A stretch of DNA of 64,000 nt, taken from assembly GCF_018882155.1 (NCBI RefSeq), contig NZ_JACVPA010000001.1:496001-560000 (forward strand). Reading direction: 5' to 3'. Of the stretch, positions 19,967 through 28,186 are shown one piece after another (the stretch's first letter is position 1; each line of letters starts with the position of its first letter). Under the pieces are notes generated by a model. The model was not told the DNA's origin and did no database searches. It saw only the letters and a list, made by a program, of their open reading frames with translations. The position numbers were made by a program, and so were the translations under genes. The DNA is from Polynucleobacter nymphae. Lineage in GTDB: Bacteria > Pseudomonadota > Gammaproteobacteria > Burkholderiales > Burkholderiaceae.

Positions 19967-20692
19967 TTAGTGTTTTCCTGAAAGTAAGCTACCAAATTGC
20001 TCAATACTGCTATTGACCTTTGCCACTTGAAGTGCATTCCACATCGTAGCGGCAATACTTGAAATTACAGGCTTACCCGTCTCGGCCTCGCCTTGCCCCA
20101 GAATATCAATCGTGGGCATTCCCACCCCGCTCACAAATATGGCGTCTGCTACAGGGCTATCGACTTGGCGTACCAGCTCTAGTGCACGCTGCGTGGTTTC
20201 ATCATAGATATTTTTGACGACTGGCAAATTTCCAAAACTCACGATCTCAAAACCATATGACTCTAATAACTGTTTACAGCGTAAAGTGTTCTGCTCGCTG
20301 TACGGCGTTCCAAAGGCAATCTTTTTTACTTTAAGATGATTCAGCGCCTTCACCACACTGCCAAAGGCGGTGATGAATGGCAAAGCGTATTGATCCTCAA
20401 GCTTTTGAATCAGCTTGGCCTCACCTTCCTTGCCAAGGGTGTAACTACTGGCGGTATGGGCCATCGCTATCACAGCAGGCTTCACCAACTTGAGAAGCTC
20501 AATATTCTCTGGCAAATGATCGATCTGCGTTTGATTGCGCTCGTCTTGCCCATCAAGACTTCCCGTCTCTCCATGTGCGACCATTCTTGTGAAGTGAAGC
20601 GAAAATTCTGGCCTAGCCATTTTGATGACTTCGCCTTCGGTATTGGGATTTCCAGGCGGAATCAAAAAACCTAGGCGGGCAATATTTTCCAT
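19967..20692 (-). CDS. Maleate isomerase/arylmalonate decarboxylase-like protein lacking both catalytic cysteines
   Basis: 241-residue member of the Asp/Glu racemase superfamily, closest in layout to maleate cis-trans isomerase and arylmalonate decarboxylase: GFLIPPGNPNTEGEV at the N-terminus, FGTPYSEQNTLRCKQLLESYGFE in the middle and GKPVISSIAATMWNAL near the end. In the family a cysteine occurs in the first lobe (pattern ACTSGS) and another in the second (SCTNLRT). Here these places read AHTASS (His79) and SGVGMPT (Gly189). The only cysteine, Cys139, lies elsewhere. The protein may have another chemistry or act as a binding protein. It sits between two Bug genes, 4 bases after one and 1 base before the other. 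Confidence 0.75.
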   Translation of the reverse strand: MENIARLGFLIPPGNPNTEGEVIKMARPEFSLHFTRMVAHGETGSLDGQDERNQTQIDHLPENIELLKLVKPAVIAMAHTASSYTLGKEGEAKLIQKLEDQYALPFITAFGSVVKALNHLKVKKIAFGTPYSEQNTLRCKQLLESYGFEIVSFGNLPVVKNIYDETTQRALELVRQVDSPVADAIFVSGVGMPTIDILGQGEAETGKPVISSIAATMWNALQVAKVNSSIEQFGSLLSGKH

Positions 20693-20695
20693 TAA

Positions 20696-21661
20696 TTACT
20701 CATCCTTCATATTGGCGTTCTTGACCACCGGCAAAAGACGCTTTCTTTCTTCTGTTAAAAACTTCATAAAATCCGCTTGAGTTCCCGGGGTGGGTTCAAT
20801 ACCTTGTGGGATGAGCCTTGCTTTCAGTGCGTTAGTATCTAGCGCCGCCTGAATAGCTGAATTCATTTTCGCGATGACTTCAGGTGGCGTACCTTTGGGA
20901 GCAAAGATTCCCGACCAGTGGCCAATAAACAAATTTGGGTAGCCTAGCTCTTTAGTGGTTGGCACATTGGGTAAACGGGTAATGCGTTTATTCCAAGTAG
21001 AGGCTAGTGGCCTGAGTTTGCCACCTTCTATTTGCGGCAATACGACCACACTTGCTTCTGATGTGGCATCGACTTGTTTAGAAACCACTGCAAACATCCC
21101 TTCTGATCCACTCTTATAAGGAATGATTTCATAGATGCCACCACCTGCATAGAGCTTGAGCATCTCTGCTACAAAATGCGGTGTACTCCCTGTTCCTGCA
21201 GTAGCAAATGTCACACCAGGTTTGACCTGGGCCTTTGCCAGTAAATCTTTAAAGTTCTGGATTGGTGAATCAGCATTAACCACAATGATGGACGGACTGA
21301 CTGCCATCATGCCTACAGGCACTAAGTCTTCTTGCTTGTAAGGCATATTGCTACGAAGCATTGGAATAGTGACAATGCCACCAGCAGCGCCCGCATAAAA
21401 GGTATATCCGTCTGGCGTAGTCTTAGCAACGTAATCACCGCCTACTACTGATCCTGCTCCAGGCTTATTCTCCACAATAACTGGTTGGCCTAATTGCTTA
21501 CTAACCCCTTCTGCTACTGCGCGCGCGACTAAGTCATTCGCACCACCTGGGCCAAAACCCACTACAAACTTGATTGGGCGATTTGGCCAAGGGTCTGCAG
21601 CCATTGAAGCGGTGCTGACAGCGGCCAGCATGAGAGGCAGCAAAATTTTCGATAGCTTCAT
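20696..21661 (-). CDS. Bug-family TTT solute receptor
   Basis: 321 residues: signal peptide (LLPLMLAAVSTASMAADP), WPNRPIKFVVGFGPGGANDL, TTPDGYTFYAGAAGG, ATAGTGSTPHFVAEML and IPYKSGSEGMFAVVSKQ. It is second in the leftward run that begins with the PEP mutase/isocitrate lyase-like gene (29-base gap) and is followed 3 bases later by the racemase-like gene. The order enzyme-receptor-enzyme-receptor points to a shared catabolic or sensing function for C4-type carboxylates, though the ligand cannot be read. Confidence 0.9.
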   Translation of the reverse strand: MKLSKILLPLMLAAVSTASMAADPWPNRPIKFVVGFGPGGANDLVARAVAEGVSKQLGQPVIVENKPGAGSVVGGDYVAKTTPDGYTFYAGAAGGIVTIPMLRSNMPYKQEDLVPVGMMAVSPSIIVVNADSPIQNFKDLLAKAQVKPGVTFATAGTGSTPHFVAEMLKLYAGGGIYEIIPYKSGSEGMFAVVSKQVDATSEASVVVLPQIEGGKLRPLASTWNKRITRLPNVPTTKELGYPNLFIGHWSGIFAPKGTPPEVIAKMNSAIQAALDTNALKARLIPQGIEPTPGTQADFMKFLTEERKRLLPVVKNANMKDE

Positions 21662-21690
21662 ATTGATTACAATTGATTTCTATATTTGCT

Positions 21691-22557
21691 TTAAGAGAAT
21701 TTTTTCTCTAATGCATCAAAGTCTTCTTTTTTGACGACGCTTTGGCGCTCAGCAAAGGTGGCGACTAATATAGGATCTTCTTTGAGTTCGCCGGTTTTCT
21801 TTAAATGATCTAAGGCATTAGTCATACCACGTACAGCGCCCTGCAAAGCTGCATTAGCATAGAGCACGATTCCAAAGCCCATTGCAGATAAGTCTTTTAA
21901 TGGTAATGATGGAGTTTTTCCACCAATAACAATATTGATTAGTTGTGGGCAATAGGTTTGCGCAGCGATGAGCTTCATTTCTTCTACGCTCTCTGGTGCT
22001 TCGATAAAAGTCATATCTGCACCTGCTTGCGCATAGCTTTGCGCTCGATCAAGGGCATCTTCAAAGCCATAGATCGATCTAGCATCAGTTCTAGCGATGA
22101 TTAAGAAATCATCGTGCAACCTAGCATCAACTGCAGCTTTAATCTTGCCGCACATTTCTTCTTTACTGATGATGGTCTTGCCTGCAAAGTGGCCGCAACG
22201 CTTCGGCATCGCTTGATCTTCGATCTGAACCGCATTGGCACCAGCGCGCTCGAGAACTTTAATGGTGTGATGCACATTAACTGCATTACCAAAGCCAACG
22301 TCAATATCGACAATTAAGGGAAGTTGGACGACATCTCTAATCGCTGCAGTGTGCGCCGCAACATCATTTAAGCCAATAAAGCCTAGATCTGGAATACCAT
22401 AGAACTGATTGGTGATTGCTGCGCCACTTAAATAGACTGCCTCAAAGCCCGCATCCTCAATTACGCGTGCCGCTAAAGCATTGCCTGCTCCTGGTACTAG
22501 TAAGCCCCGCCTCTCATTAATGAGCTTGCGCAATCGCGTGCCTAAGTGCATGGACAT
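21691..22557 (-). CDS. Isocitrate lyase/PEP mutase superfamily enzyme
   Basis: 288-residue TIM-barrel enzyme of the family that includes 2-methylisocitrate lyase, oxaloacetate decarboxylase and carboxyphosphonoenolpyruvate mutase. Signs are VPGAGNALAARVIEDAGFEAVYLSG near the N-terminus, the Mg-binding IVDIDVGFG (Asp84, Asp86), the gating loop PKRCGH (119-123) and IARTDAR. Members cleave or decarboxylate C-C bonds of 2-oxo or 2-hydroxy dicarboxylates; the exact substrate is open. It starts at ATG 22557 and heads the leftward operon with Bug receptors; an amidohydrolase gene diverges from it across 45 bases. Confidence 0.85.
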   Translation of the reverse strand: MSMHLGTRLRKLINERRGLLVPGAGNALAARVIEDAGFEAVYLSGAAITNQFYGIPDLGFIGLNDVAAHTAAIRDVVQLPLIVDIDVGFGNAVNVHHTIKVLERAGANAVQIEDQAMPKRCGHFAGKTIISKEEMCGKIKAAVDARLHDDFLIIARTDARSIYGFEDALDRAQSYAQAGADMTFIEAPESVEEMKLIAAQTYCPQLINIVIGGKTPSLPLKDLSAMGFGIVLYANAALQGAVRGMTNALDHLKKTGELKEDPILVATFAERQSVVKKEDFDALEKKFS

Positions 22558-22602
22558 GGTAGTCTCCTTTTTACAGAATTATAAGGATGAATTTGAAGAC
22601 AG

Positions 22603-23430
22603 ATGCAAGATAAAGGCAAAGTCACGGGAATAGATTGCCACGCCCATATTATGGTGGTGGACTTTCCTTTGGCCCCTGAAATTCACTCTCGCCCTGTCAG
22701 AGATGTGAGTGCCAAAGAATACCTAGAAGTCCTGCGTAGCCATGGGATCTCCCATGGGGTTCTAACCGCCCCAAGCTTTTATGGCGCAAATAATACGTTG
22801 CTATTTGATGCGCTACGCAACTTTCCAGATCAACTCAGAGGCACAGCGATTATCGATCCTGCTATAGAGATCACTACCCTTGAGCGTCAATTACATTTGA
22901 TGCGAGAAATTGGTATTGTTGGGATACGTCTCAATTGGAATAAGAAGAAAGTTCTTCCAGATATTAATAGCGCGCAATATAAAAGACTACTCGCTCTAGC
23001 AAGAGACTTAGATCTGCATATTGAATTGTTTATAGAAGATCACTTACAAGAACAGGTTGTTCCACCAATTCTGGCAAGTGGCGCCACTTTAGTGCTGGAT
23101 CACTTTGGCAATCCTGATCCAAAGTTGGGCATCAAGAGTGCATCCTTTCAGAATACTTTGCGCGCTCTTGAAACTGGCCAGGCGTGGGTCAAGCTCTCTG
23201 CCCCCTATCGTATAGGCTCTTTAAATGGCGTCAGTATTCAGCCTTATGTTGATGCCCTAGTGGCGGCAAACCCCAAGCAGCTGGTCTGGGCCAGTGATTG
23301 GCCTTGGCTGAGCTATGAAAACCAATTTACTTACGCTGATTGCTTAACTTGGATTCAATCAGCAGTTGACGATTTAGCAATTTGGGAAGATATTTTCATT
23401 CATAATCCTAAAACGCTTTTTCATTTTTAA
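22603..23430 (+). CDS. Amidohydrolase-2 family metal-dependent hydrolase
   Basis: 275-residue TIM-barrel hydrolase of the PF04909 type, a group that includes 2-pyrone-4,6-dicarboxylate lactonase and dicarboxylate decarboxylases. Metal and active-site landmarks are GIDCHAHIMV near residue 9, VLDHFGNPDP near 160, VKLSAPYR, and WASDWPW near 230. The similarity to the lactonase layout suggests lactone opening in an aromatic or sugar-acid pathway, but decarboxylation is also possible. It is followed 25 bases later by a Bug receptor on the same strand, probably its transport partner. Confidence 0.82.
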   Translation: MQDKGKVTGIDCHAHIMVVDFPLAPEIHSRPVRDVSAKEYLEVLRSHGISHGVLTAPSFYGANNTLLFDALRNFPDQLRGTAIIDPAIEITTLERQLHLMREIGIVGIRLNWNKKKVLPDINSAQYKRLLALARDLDLHIELFIEDHLQEQVVPPILASGATLVLDHFGNPDPKLGIKSASFQNTLRALETGQAWVKLSAPYRIGSLNGVSIQPYVDALVAANPKQLVWASDWPWLSYENQFTYADCLTWIQSAVDDLAIWEDIFIHNPKTLFHF

Positions 23431-23455
23431 ACTCAGTTTCTTCTAAGGTTCTGAT

Positions 23456-24430
23456 ATGCGCCACTTAATAATCTCACTCATTCAATATCTTGCTAAAGGT
23501 TTATTGGGTCTTAGCGCAATGTGTTTATTACACAGTCCCGTGTTTGCACAAACAGTAACGAAATTGATTGTGCCTACTGCGCCTGGTGGTGGTACTGACG
23601 CTCTCTTTCGGGTGGTCTCGAAAGATGCACAACGCTTTATTGGTGGGCCGATTAGCATTCAGAACGTCGCTGGTGCTGGCGGCACTATTGGCCTTGCACA
23701 AGTGATTAACTCTGCGCCCGATGGCTATACCTTAGCTGGCGTATGGCCTGCGCCAGTGACCGTTGTGCCACAAACTACTAAAGTGCCTTACACGCCAAAT
23801 GATTATATTCCAGTGATTCAGCTCTCGACTGCCCCTTACATCTTTTGTGTACGTCCTGACTTTCCAGCAAATGATGGCAAATCATTCATGGAGGAGTTGC
23901 GTAAGAATCCCAAGAAATATACCTATGGTACTGATGGCTTGGGCGGTCCTGCGCAGCTTGCTGCTGAGCGCATCTTCAAGACCCAAAATATTCAAACCGT
24001 CGATGTCCCCTATAAAGGCGCCGGTGAAACCATTGTGGGTTTCTTATCGAATCAGATTGATATTTATGTAGGCTCTATTCCGCCAGTGCTACAACACGCG
24101 AATGTGGGTAAGGCTAAATGTTTATTAGTTTCCTCGGTCAACAGAAATGCGCAGTTTCCAAATGCGAGCTCTTTAAAAGATATTGGTCTTGCTAAAGAAG
24201 AGACTTTACTGTGGCGTGTCATTCTTGCCCCTAAGGGTACAAACACTGAACGTATCAATCAAATTGTGCAAGCCTATAGCAAGGCGATGAAAGAGCCTGA
24301 TACTTTGCGCTACTTAGATGAGGCAGGCGAATCTTCTGCTGTGCTCACTGGTAAAGAGTTGCAAGATAAGCTCACTCAAGAGTACGTAGCATTTAGTCAG
24401 ATCGTAAAGAGTCTAAATTTGGTTAAGTAA
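23456..24430 (+). CDS. Bug-family TTT solute receptor
   Basis: 324 residues. A long N-terminal signal (MCLLHSPVFAQ) is followed by VTKLIVPTAPGGGTDALFR, SAPDGYTLAGVW, YGTDGLGGPAQLAAER and VPYKGAGETIVGFLSNQ. The family opening is slightly divergent (VTKLIVPT in place of the usual IRLIVPF). It is cotranscribed with the amidohydrolase upstream. Its last 18 bases overlap the end of the convergent YkgJ-like gene. Confidence 0.88.
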   Translation: MRHLIISLIQYLAKGLLGLSAMCLLHSPVFAQTVTKLIVPTAPGGGTDALFRVVSKDAQRFIGGPISIQNVAGAGGTIGLAQVINSAPDGYTLAGVWPAPVTVVPQTTKVPYTPNDYIPVIQLSTAPYIFCVRPDFPANDGKSFMEELRKNPKKYTYGTDGLGGPAQLAAERIFKTQNIQTVDVPYKGAGETIVGFLSNQIDIYVGSIPPVLQHANVGKAKCLLVSSVNRNAQFPNASSLKDIGLAKEETLLWRVILAPKGTNTERINQIVQAYSKAMKEPDTLRYLDEAGESSAVLTGKELQDKLTQEYVAFSQIVKSLNLVK

Positions 24431-24757
24431 GGCTTTTTTCTGTTTGGCTACCTGCTGTAGCTTTTGGCAGTCGGGGTTGGGTGTGCCGTCTTCATTGAGA
24501 ATATTAAATTCTCGGCAAGGGCTTGGTCGATCTTCATAGATTGAGCAGCGCCAGCCTTCTTCTTTGTTATGGGTAAGAGCTACACAAGGAGCGCCACCTT
24601 TTTCGGTGCCTTTCATGCAAGCAAGGTGTTCTGTGAGCTTAGTTGTCAGATCTCCTGGAACCACTCCAGTGCCGTTGCCTGCAATTTCTCCATGGTAAAA
24701 ACTCACTCGGAAATGCTGACAGCACTGACCACATTCAAAGCAAGGGTTGGGGTTCAT
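24413..24757 (-). CDS. YkgJ-family cysteine-cluster protein
   Basis: 114 residues beginning MNPNPCFECGQCCQHF, the Cx2Cx2C cluster typical of the YkgJ/CxxCxxCC family (PF03692), with further cysteines at LACMKG, APCVAL, WRCSIYEDRPSPCREF. The arrangement suggests a bound metal, probably zinc or an Fe-S cluster; the biochemical role of the family is not established. It stands alone, converging with and overlapping the Bug gene by 18 bases. Confidence 0.8.
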   Translation of the reverse strand: MNPNPCFECGQCCQHFRVSFYHGEIAGNGTGVVPGDLTTKLTEHLACMKGTEKGGAPCVALTHNKEEGWRCSIYEDRPSPCREFNILNEDGTPNPDCQKLQQVAKQKKALLNQI

Positions 24758-24820
24758 TGGTTTTTTGCTTGGTGACTGATGAACTCATTCTAACTGCTTT
24801 AAGCCATTCTAAAAGAGCAA

Positions 24821-24852
24821 GGGAATAAGGAATCCGTGATTTCCTTATTCCC
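24821..24852 (-). terminator. Terminator-like hairpin after the 47-residue membrane gene
   Basis: A perfect 12-bp stem GGGAATAAGGAA / TTCCTTATTCCC with an 8-base loop. On the minus strand it is followed by TTGCTCTTTT, a modest T-rich tail. It lies 54 bases past the stop of the small gene at 24907-25050 and before the start of the YkgJ-like gene. Confidence 0.55.
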
Positions 24853-24906
24853 CCCACTTTCACCTGCTGCTGCGGTTTACTACTTATTTACTGCTATTAC
24901 TGATCT

Positions 24907-25050
24907 TTACTCGTATCTACGATTAAATACTTGCTTTGTTTCGGTTTCATGACGCTTGGTGTTTTTGAGCACTGCGCAGTAAGACAGAATCATGATGACT
25001 GCCAATGAGATGCCGTTAAAGTTGTTCATCAAGTTGCTGATTGTTTCCAT
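24907..25050 (-). CDS. 47-residue membrane protein, unknown function
   Basis: Frame starting at ATG 25050, with GAGGAG 7 bases upstream, and ending at TAA 24907. The product begins METISNLMNNFNG, has one hydrophobic helix (ISLAVIMILSYCAVL) and a basic, polar tail (KNTKRHETETKQVFNRRYE). The strong ribosome site, single helix with positive-inside tail and downstream hairpin support a real gene. It lies downstream of umuDC on the same strand, 128 bases after umuC, and could be read from the LexA-controlled transcript; the intervening pyrimidine-rich stretch shows no terminator. No family recognised. Confidence 0.6.
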   Translation of the reverse strand: METISNLMNNFNGISLAVIMILSYCAVLKNTKRHETETKQVFNRRYE

Positions 25051-25178
25051 TTGTTTCTCCTCTTTCGCTATTGAGTTTGTTGCTACGTATTCAGATTAGT
25101 GGGTCAAAAGCTCACAAAATGAGCTTGTAAAAAATAACTGTTTTGCTGTAGTTTTTTCTTCTTTTTTCTTCTCTTTTC

Positions 25179-26471
25179 TTATCTCGCTACTGGTAACTCA
25201 TCCCACTGGGTGGTGTAGTTCGGTGACTTATTGCCCGCTTTCATTTGCCACTCTTGTTTTGTACTATTGGTTCCTGCAGCGGCTGATCTGAGTACTGCAT
25301 TACCAAACCGTGTGTTGATCTGATCCATCGCTTTCATGAGATGTGCAGACTTGCCTTTGGTCTCAATATCTTCAAATAGAGACTGCTGCACAGTGGGCTT
25401 ATCACTAATGAGATTGAGAATGACGCCTGCTTTCTTATAACGAAAGTTTGGTTTATAAATTTGCTTGAGACCCGCAAGAGCTGCATTGGTTAATGTCAGT
25501 GTGTTATCGCTTGGGTCAGGCAATGGAATCGTGATGCTCTGATGATGCTGTGGCTCGTATTGCTTAAATGGGTTGGTCTGAATAAATACGATGAGCGCGC
25601 CCGTAGTGCTGTTTTGGGCTCTGAGCTTCTCCGCTGCGCGTGCTGCATGGGTGGCAACTGACTCAGCAAGCTCTGCCTGACTAGTAACGAGTTTTCCAAA
25701 GCTGCGCGAGGCAATGATTTGTTGTTTGGCTGGCGCCACTTCTTCAAGCTCTAAGCAAGAGGTCCCGCGCAGTTCATAACAAAGTCGTTCCATCACGACG
25801 CCAAACTGTTGGCGCATCGCTTGTGGTGAAGCCTGCAAGAGATCAAACACACTATGAATATTTTGGGCTTTGAGTTTTTTAGCAATTTGCTTACCAACAC
25901 CCCACACCTCACCTACTTCGGTCTCACTCATCCATTGATAGAGCTCTGGTTTGCTCATAGCATTTATGTCGCACACTCCTGCGAACTGTTTGTGTTTCTT
26001 GGCTAAGTGATTGGCTAACTTCGCTAAGGTCTTACTCACGCCAATGCCAACGCAGACTGGCAGACCGGTTGTGTCCTTGACCTGCTGCTTGATTTTGTTT
26101 CCTAGCTCGATCGTGTCTTGATATTGTTTTAAGATAGTCTCGATTTGCAAAAAGCTCTCATCGATGCTGTAAACCTCCAGGTTCGGTGTGAAGGCCTTGA
26201 GTACTTGTACTACCCGGCTACTCATATCTCCATACAGGGTGTAGTTTGATGAGTAAGCCTGAATGCCATGCTTTCTGGCTAAGTCTTGCATCTGAAACCA
26301 AGGCGTGCCCATCTTCACACCCAGCGCTTTGACTTCTGCACTACGCGCTACTGCACAACCGTCGTTATTAGAGAGCACTACCATCGGCACTTCTTCTAAC
26401 TTAGGCTGAAACACGCGCTCACAAGAAACGTAAAAGTTATTGACATCAACGAGTGCAAAAAGAGGGTTCAT
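25179..26471 (-). CDS. umuC: DNA polymerase V catalytic subunit UmuC
   Basis: Y-family translesion DNA polymerase, 430 residues. Active-site landmarks are [16 protein letters not shown] at the N-terminus, [26 protein letters not shown] with the catalytic Asp-Glu, and [17 protein letters not shown]. The C-terminal UmuC-type domain ends with [22 protein letters not shown]. It works with processed UmuD in SOS mutagenesis. The start overlaps the umuD stop by four bases (ATGA), so the two are translationally coupled and controlled by the LexA box upstream of umuD. Confidence 0.95.
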   Translation of the reverse strand: MNPLFALVDVNNFYVSCERVFQPKLEEVPMVVLSNNDGCAVARSAEVKALGVKMGTPWFQMQDLARKHGIQAYSSNYTLYGDMSSRVVQVLKAFTPNLEVYSIDESFLQIETILKQYQDTIELGNKIKQQVKDTTGLPVCVGIGVSKTLAKLANHLAKKHKQFAGVCDINAMSKPELYQWMSETEVGEVWGVGKQIAKKLKAQNIHSVFDLLQASPQAMRQQFGVVMERLCYELRGTSCLELEEVAPAKQQIIASRSFGKLVTSQAELAESVATHAARAAEKLRAQNSTTGALIVFIQTNPFKQYEPQHHQSITIPLPDPSDNTLTLTNAALAGLKQIYKPNFRYKKAGVILNLISDKPTVQQSLFEDIETKGKSAHLMKAMDQINTRFGNAVLRSAAAGTNSTKQEWQMKAGNKSPNYTTQWDELPVAR

Positions 26472-26965
26472 GACTTTGCCTCCTTGTTGTATCTGCTGCT
26501 CGCATTGCTGTATTTGCGTACTACCCCGACGACTACGCCCCAGATTTGCAACTCGCTACCTTCGTTAAAGGTGATGGCTTGATAGCTTGGGTTTTCTGCT
26601 TGGAGTTCAATACGGCCGCGTAATTGATACAGGCGCTTGATGGTGTACTCGCTATCGACTACCGCCACCACGATGTCTTTATGTTTTGGCTTGAGGGCTT
26701 TATCAACGACTACCTTGTCGCCATCACAAATACCGGCACCCAGCATGGAATCGCCCTTCACTGTGAACATGAAAGTAGCCGGCTTGTTCTGGACCAGGTA
26801 ATGATTTAGATCGAGGCCCTCCTCAGCGTAATCTGCTGCTGGACTGGGGAATCCCGCTGAAATTCGGTGACTTAGAAGCCTAGTCTCATAGGTAACAAAA
26901 TAAGCTCCCAAGGCTTGCGGGCTCTGGGTAAGACTTACTTTGGCGAAGTTCATTTTCTGGGTCAT
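26468..26965 (-). CDS. umuD: UmuD, S24-family self-cleaving SOS mutagenesis protein
   Basis: About 165 residues from ATG 26965; GTG 26971 and ATG 26953 are alternatives, and none has a strong ribosome site. The serine-lysine dyad is visible: Ser73 in [10 protein letters not shown] and Lys110 in YTIKRLY. The likely self-cleavage bond is Ala37-Gly38 in [13 protein letters not shown], instead of the Cys-Gly bond of E. coli UmuD. RecA-stimulated cleavage gives UmuD', the partner of UmuC in polymerase V. A strong LexA box lies 10 bases upstream of the ATG. Confidence 0.92.
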   Translation of the reverse strand: MTQKMNFAKVSLTQSPQALGAYFVTYETRLLSHRISAGFPSPAADYAEEGLDLNHYLVQNKPATFMFTVKGDSMLGAGICDGDKVVVDKALKPKHKDIVVAVVDSEYTIKRLYQLRGRIELQAENPSYQAITFNEGSELQIWGVVVGVVRKYSNASSRYNKEAKS

Positions 26966-26974
26966 ATCCACTAA

Positions 26975-26998
26975 TATACTGTATGTTTATACAGTATA
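26975..26998 (-). promoter_or_regulatory. LexA (SOS) box of umuDC
   Basis: The core CTGT-ATGTTTAT-ACAG (26979-26994) matches the proteobacterial LexA consensus CTGT-N8-ACAG at every conserved base. The symmetry extends to 10-bp arms, 26975-26984 and 26989-26998, around GTTT. It sits directly before umuD, where LexA would block the promoter. Confidence 0.88.
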
Positions 26999-27118
26999 TG
27001 TAAAAACCGTAAAAATGAGGCTGTTTTTGTTGTTTTGAGGTCTTTAGGGGGCTAGGGATTGCATAATGGGTCAAATAGCTGCCGACGCAGTGATCTATAA
27101 AAGAACAGTAGGAGACAC

Positions 27119-28186
27119 ATGAAGACGTACAAGATAGCGTCCATTCCGGGTGACGGAATTGGTAAGGAAGTCATTCCTGAATGCGAAAAGGTTCTAAATG
27201 CCCTGAGCAAAAAACATCCTGAAATCGCTTTTGAGTTTGAGCACTTTGATTGGGGTGGTGACTACTACCGCAAGCACGGCATCATGATGCCCGACGATGG
27301 TCTGGATCCTTTGCGTTCTAAAGATGCCATCTTGTTCGGTTCGGCTGGTGACCCAAAAATTCCCGATCACATTACTTTGTGGGGCTTGCGTCTCAAAATC
27401 TGTCAGGGCTTTGATCAGTACGCAAACGTGCGCCCTACTCGCATTCTTCCCGGAATTGAAACACCGCTACGCAATTGCAAACCTGGTCAACTCGATTGGG
27501 TGATTGTGCGTGAGAACTCCGAAGGTGAATACTCTGGTGTTGGCGGTAGAGCACACCAAGGTCACCCCATTGAAGTCGCTTCCGATATGAGCATCATGAC
27601 TCGCGTTGGGGTTGAGCGTGTACAGCGCTTTGCTTTTAAGTTAGCGCAGTCACGTCCTCGCAAACACCTCACCGTCATTACTAAATCGAATGCCCAGCGT
27701 CATGGCATGGTGATGTGGGATGAAATCGCTAATATCGTTGCTAAAGATTTTCCGGATGTCACTTGGGATAAAGAGCTGGTTGATGCCGCCACGGCGCGGA
27801 TGGTCAATCACCCTGAGTCTTTAGATACTATCGTGGCTACCAACTTGCATGCAGATGTGTTGAGTGATTTAGCGGCGGCACTCGCAGGCAGCTTAGGTAT
27901 TGCACCGACTGCCAACCTAGATCCAGAACGCCGCTATCCATCGATGTTTGAACCTATTCATGGTTCGGCGTTTGACATCATGGGCAAAGGTCTTGCTAAT
28001 CCCATTGGCACTTTCTGGTCGGCAGTCATGATGCTCGACTTCCTAGGTGAAAAAGCGCTTGGCGCTAAATTAATGGCTGCGATTGAAAAAGTCACGGCTA
28101 ATCCAAAGTTGCACACTCGTGATCTTGGCGGCAGCGCCATGATGAGTGATGTTACTAATGCAGTGATTGAGGAGATCTCCAAATGA
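27119..28186 (+). CDS. ttuC: Tartrate dehydrogenase/decarboxylase or D-malate dehydrogenase family enzyme
   Basis: 355-residue member of the isopropylmalate/isocitrate dehydrogenase superfamily, closest to tartrate dehydrogenase (TtuC) and D-malate dehydrogenase (DmlA). It oxidatively decarboxylates a 2-hydroxy diacid with NAD. Landmarks are IPGDGIGKEVIPE, WGGDYYRKHGIMMP (the TtuC/DmlA type N-domain), YANVRPTRILPG, VIVRENSEGEYSGVGGR, ATNLHADVLSDL with metal-binding aspartates, and EPIHGSAFDIMGKGLANP. AGGAG precedes ATG 27119. The stop overlaps the start of a Bug receptor by four bases, so enzyme and receptor are coupled and the ligand is likely tartrate, malate or a related diacid. Confidence 0.85.
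   Translation: MKTYKIASIPGDGIGKEVIPECEKVLNALSKKHPEIAFEFEHFDWGGDYYRKHGIMMPDDGLDPLRSKDAILFGSAGDPKIPDHITLWGLRLKICQGFDQYANVRPTRILPGIETPLRNCKPGQLDWVIVRENSEGEYSGVGGRAHQGHPIEVASDMSIMTRVGVERVQRFAFKLAQSRPRKHLTVITKSNAQRHGMVMWDEIANIVAKDFPDVTWDKELVDAATARMVNHPESLDTIVATNLHADVLSDLAAALAGSLGIAPTANLDPERRYPSMFEPIHGSAFDIMGKGLANPIGTFWSAVMMLDFLGEKALGAKLMAAIEKVTANPKLHTRDLGGSAMMSDVTNAVIEEISK

Noticed and set aside
18994..20055. Longer Bug reading frame starting at 20055
   Set aside because: It would overlap the racemase-like gene by about 90 bases and put 30 residues before the signal peptide; GTG 19965 is a better start.
25149..25182. Long pyrimidine tract (TTTTTTCTTCTTTTTTCTTCTC) after umuC as a terminator
   Set aside because: There is no stem before it on either strand. 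On the minus strand, where umuC is read, it is purine-rich, so it cannot act as a T tail.
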